Positions 5,276 to 7,159 of a stretch of 7,159 nt of DNA are shown piece after piece (position 1 is the stretch's first letter; each line of letters opens with the position of its first letter). The translations under genes were made by a program, and so were the position numbers. Under the pieces are notes generated by a model. The model saw nothing but the letters and a program-made list of their open reading frames with translations, was not told where the DNA came from and ran no database searches. The stretch lies in contig CAMCWJ010000156.1 of NCBI GenBank assembly GCA_945882475.1, positions 1-7,159 on the forward strand, read 5' to 3'. The DNA is from Bifidobacterium breve. Its GTDB lineage: Bacteria > Actinomycetota > Actinomycetes > Mycobacteriales > Mycobacteriaceae.

Positions 5276-5386
5276 ATGACGACTTCGTTGGACCAACGGT
5301 CCGAACCAGGTGCAGGCAAACAGCACCGCGATCGGCTGGCGCGCCCAGGCGCGATGTTTCTGAGTCGGAGGCTGCCGGGAATATGA
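5276..5386 (+). CDS. Possible 36-aa upstream ORF overlapping the LCP start
   Basis: ATG at 5276 opens a 36-codon frame ending in TGA at 5384-5386, and this stop overlaps the ATG of the LCP gene in an ATGA junction. AGGA at 5265-5268 lies 7 bases before the ATG, a good ribosome binding site. The peptide begins MTTSLDQRSE, is rich in Arg and Pro, has no signal peptide or membrane segment, and ends RRLPGI. A second in-frame ATG is at 5354. I recognise no family. It may be a true small protein, a leader peptide that couples translation to the LCP gene, or chance. The LCP gene has its own GGAGG at 5367-5371, so coupling would be supplementary. Confidence 0.4.
   Translation: MTTSLDQRSEPGAGKQHRDRLARPGAMFLSRRLPGI
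5291..5303 (+). repeat. Short hairpin GGACC-AAC-GGTCC inside the small upstream ORF
   Basis: GGACC and GGTCC form a perfect 5-bp stem around AAC and can extend outward by one G-U and one A-U pair (TTGGACC/GGTCCGA). The same bases also take part in GTTGG-A-CCAAC at 5287-5297, so two mutually exclusive symmetric elements overlap. There is no T-run, so this is not an intrinsic terminator. Confidence 0.35.
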
Positions 5387-7159
5387 GTGACGGCGAGAAG
5401 CCCACTCGTGGGCCGAACCGCGCCCCCGGACCGCCCAGGGTCGCCCGCGCGGGCAGCCATAGCGAAGGAGTGCCGGTTGCGGACCTGATCGCCAAACTGG
5501 GCGGCGGGCAGGCACCCCGGCGCGTCGATGACGACGCGATCACCACTGAGATCCCCGCCCTCTCCGCTGCGGAGATCCCGGACCTGAGCGGTCGTCGCCA
5601 CACCCGCCACCCGGCCGTGCCCGGCCCGACGCCGGCGGCACCCGCCAGGCGCAGGCCGGGGTTGTTAGCGGCCCGGTCGGCGGCGGCGATCATCGCCGCG
5701 GTGGCCCTGGCCCTGACCGGGGCGGCCTGGCAATGGCAGTCCGCCAAGGACGGGTTGTTCAACACCATCGCGGCACTGGACCCCAACTCGGGCGACATCC
5801 TCAATCCCAACGCGCAAAGCGGCGACGAAAACTTCCTCATCATCGGAGTGGACAGCCGGATCGGCGCCAATTCCGAAATGGGCGCCGGCGACACCGCCAT
5901 CGCCGAAGGCGCGCGGTCGGACACCATCATGCTGGTCAACATTCCGGCAAACCGGAATCGTGTTGTTGCGGTGTCCTTCCCGCGCGATCTGGCCATCGCA
6001 CCGATGAAGTGTCAGGCCTGGGACGCGACCACCGGCAGGTACGGGCCCGTCTACGACGAGAATTCCGGCGAGTGGAGCGACAACGAACGGCTGACCACCA
6101 CCAAGTTGAACTCCGCGTACTCCCTCGGTGGGCCCAAATGTCTGGTCAAGGTGATTCAGAAAATTTCCGGACTGGCCATAAACCGTTTCATGGCAGTCGA
6201 TTTCGCCGGGTTCTCCAAAATGGTCGACGCGCTCGGTGGTGTCGAAGTGTGCAGCACGACCCCACTTGAGGACGCCGAATTGGGCACGGTGCTGGCCTAC
6301 GCCGGCCGCCAGACGCTCGACGGCCATACCGCACTGAATTATGTGCGCGCCCGATCGGTGGTGACCGACAGCAACGGCGACTACGACCGCATCAAACGGC
6401 AACAGCTGTTCCTGTCCTCGCTGCTGCGTTCGCTGATCTCCACCGAGACCCTGTTCGACCTGAACAAACTCGACGACGTCGTCAACATGTTCATCGACGA
6501 CAGTTTCGTCGACAACGTCCGCACCCGCGATCTGGTCCAGTTGGGGCGGTCGCTGCAGGGCATCAACGCGGGCCGCATCACCTTCGTGACGGTGCCGACA
6601 ACCGGAATCGCCGACTACGAGGGCAACGAACAGCCACGCACCGAGGACATCAGGGCGCTCTTCGACGCGATCATCGATGATGAGCCGCTGCCGGGCGAGA
6701 ACGACAGCAACGAGACGCTGAACCCCGTGCCCACCACGACGACCTCATCGGCATCCGAGACGTCCAGCAGCACCTACCCAACCTACGAATACGAGTCGAC
6801 GCTGACAGCCGAGCCCACCGTGACTGTCACCGAGGAACTCAAAGTGGTGGCCGCTGATCCACGCGATGTGACGGTCCAGGTCGCCAACACCACCGATCGC
6901 AGCGGCCTGGCCGAGACGGCCACCAGCGAACTAAACAACTACGGTTTCGACGTGTTCGAGCCCGACTACTACTCCGACTGGAGCGCAGTGTCGACGACGA
7001 CGGTGTACTACTCGCTGGGCAATGAGCAAGCCGCAGCGACGGTCGCCGCCACCCTGCCCGGCGCCCGCATCGAGCGGATCATCGGCCTCGGCGAGACGGT
7101 CGAGGTGGTGCTCGGGTCCGACTTCACCGCGGTGCAGTACCCCCAGGCCAGCGGAACGC
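5383..7159 (+). CDS. LytR-CpsA-Psr (LCP) family cell-wall glycopolymer ligase, 3' partial
   Basis: The frame is open from ATG 5383 to the window end (592 full codons), with GGAGG at 5367-5371 upstream. LCP proteins transfer glycopolymers from a polyprenyl-pyrophosphate carrier to peptidoglycan; in mycobacteria this is arabinogalactan. Residues 1-92 are a Pro/Arg-rich cytoplasmic segment. Residues 93-119 are the single membrane helix. Residues about 150-350 form the extracellular LCP domain, with FLIIGVDSR (151-159), RSDTIMLVNI (178-187), FPRD (199-202), TKLNSAYSLGG (240-250), and a final cluster VRAR (321-324), GDYDRIKRQQ (332-341). The Arg/Asp residues that bind pyrophosphate are present. 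Residues 449-482 are a Thr/Ser/Glu linker. Residues 496-580 resemble a LytR_C domain. The missing C-terminus should be short if it resembles Rv0822c, which I recall as about 680 aa. Cys210, Cys253 and Cys290 are extracytoplasmic, leaving disulfide formation possible. It follows dus after a 156-bp gap that contains a small ORF. Confidence 0.93.
   Translation, partial: MSDGEKPTRGPNRAPGPPRVARAGSHSEGVPVADLIAKLGGGQAPRRVDDDAITTEIPALSAAEIPDLSGRRHTRHPAVPGPTPAAPARRRPGLLAARSAAAIIAAVALALTGAAWQWQSAKDGLFNTIAALDPNSGDILNPNAQSGDENFLIIGVDSRIGANSEMGAGDTAIAEGARSDTIMLVNIPANRNRVVAVSFPRDLAIAPMKCQAWDATTGRYGPVYDENSGEWSDNERLTTTKLNSAYSLGGPKCLVKVIQKISGLAINRFMAVDFAGFSKMVDALGGVEVCSTTPLEDAELGTVLAYAGRQTLDGHTALNYVRARSVVTDSNGDYDRIKRQQLFLSSLLRSLISTETLFDLNKLDDVVNMFIDDSFVDNVRTRDLVQLGRSLQGINAGRITFVTVPTTGIADYEGNEQPRTEDIRALFDAIIDDEPLPGENDSNETLNPVPTTTTSSASETSSSTYPTYEYESTLTAEPTVTVTEELKVVAADPRDVTVQVANTTDRSGLAETATSELNNYGFDVFEPDYYSDWSAVSTTTVYYSLGNEQAAATVAATLPGARIERIIGLGETVEVVLGSDFTAVQYPQASGT

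Noticed and set aside
5247..6402. Minus-strand open frames of 249 and 245 codons opposite the LCP gene
   Set aside because: They overlap a clear LCP domain on the other strand and show no recognisable domain of their own.
1..7159. CRISPR array, insertion sequence, phage gene or toxin-antitoxin pair
   Set aside because: Looked for regularly spaced repeats, transposase or integrase motifs and paired small genes on both strands by eye; none was found.

Overview
The window reads as chromosomal DNA from a member of the Mycobacteriaceae, most likely a non-tuberculous, Mycolicibacterium-like species. It is GC-rich with strongly G/C-ending codons. It also carries a DesA1-type acyl-ACP desaturase followed by a Dus-family tRNA dihydrouridine synthase and a LytR-CpsA-Psr (LCP) protein, the same gene order I recall for the Mycobacterium tuberculosis locus Rv0824c-Rv0823c-Rv0822c. 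The species call is inference; no database was searched.

Left to right: (i) 2-820, the C-terminal part of a polyprenyl-phosphate sugar-1-phosphate transferase, cut by the window edge. (ii) 866-1163, three minus-strand tRNA genes transcribed in the order Glu(UUC), Asp(GUC), Phe(GAA). A tRNA-Lys(UUU) lies on the plus strand at 1291-1363, divergent from them across a 127-bp promoter region. (iii) 1394-2898, a minus-strand pair: a small exported PASTA-like protein with an Ala/Gln/Glu-rich tail, then a DUF2236/MpaB-family (rubber-oxygenase-like) protein. (iv) 2899-3058, a compact divergent promoter region with a TATATT -10 hexamer in each direction. (v) 3059-7159, a plus-strand run: desA1, dus, a 36-codon small ORF whose stop overlaps the next start, and an LCP-family cell-wall ligase that runs off the right edge.

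Functionally the right-hand part is about the mycobacterial envelope. DesA1 makes unsaturated acyl-ACP for mycolic acid synthesis, and LCP proteins attach arabinogalactan or related glycopolymers to peptidoglycan. The exported PASTA-like protein is an envelope or periplasmic candidate, and the sugar transferase would start a polyprenyl-linked glycan. The dihydrouridine synthase and the tRNA cluster are translation housekeeping.

No CRISPR array, insertion sequence, phage gene or defence system is visible. The points most worth checking are the small coupled ORF before the LCP gene, the unresolved start (or possible frameshift) of the MpaB-family gene, the shared desA1 divergent promoter, and the possible lineage-specific junction between the tRNA cluster and the sugar transferase.
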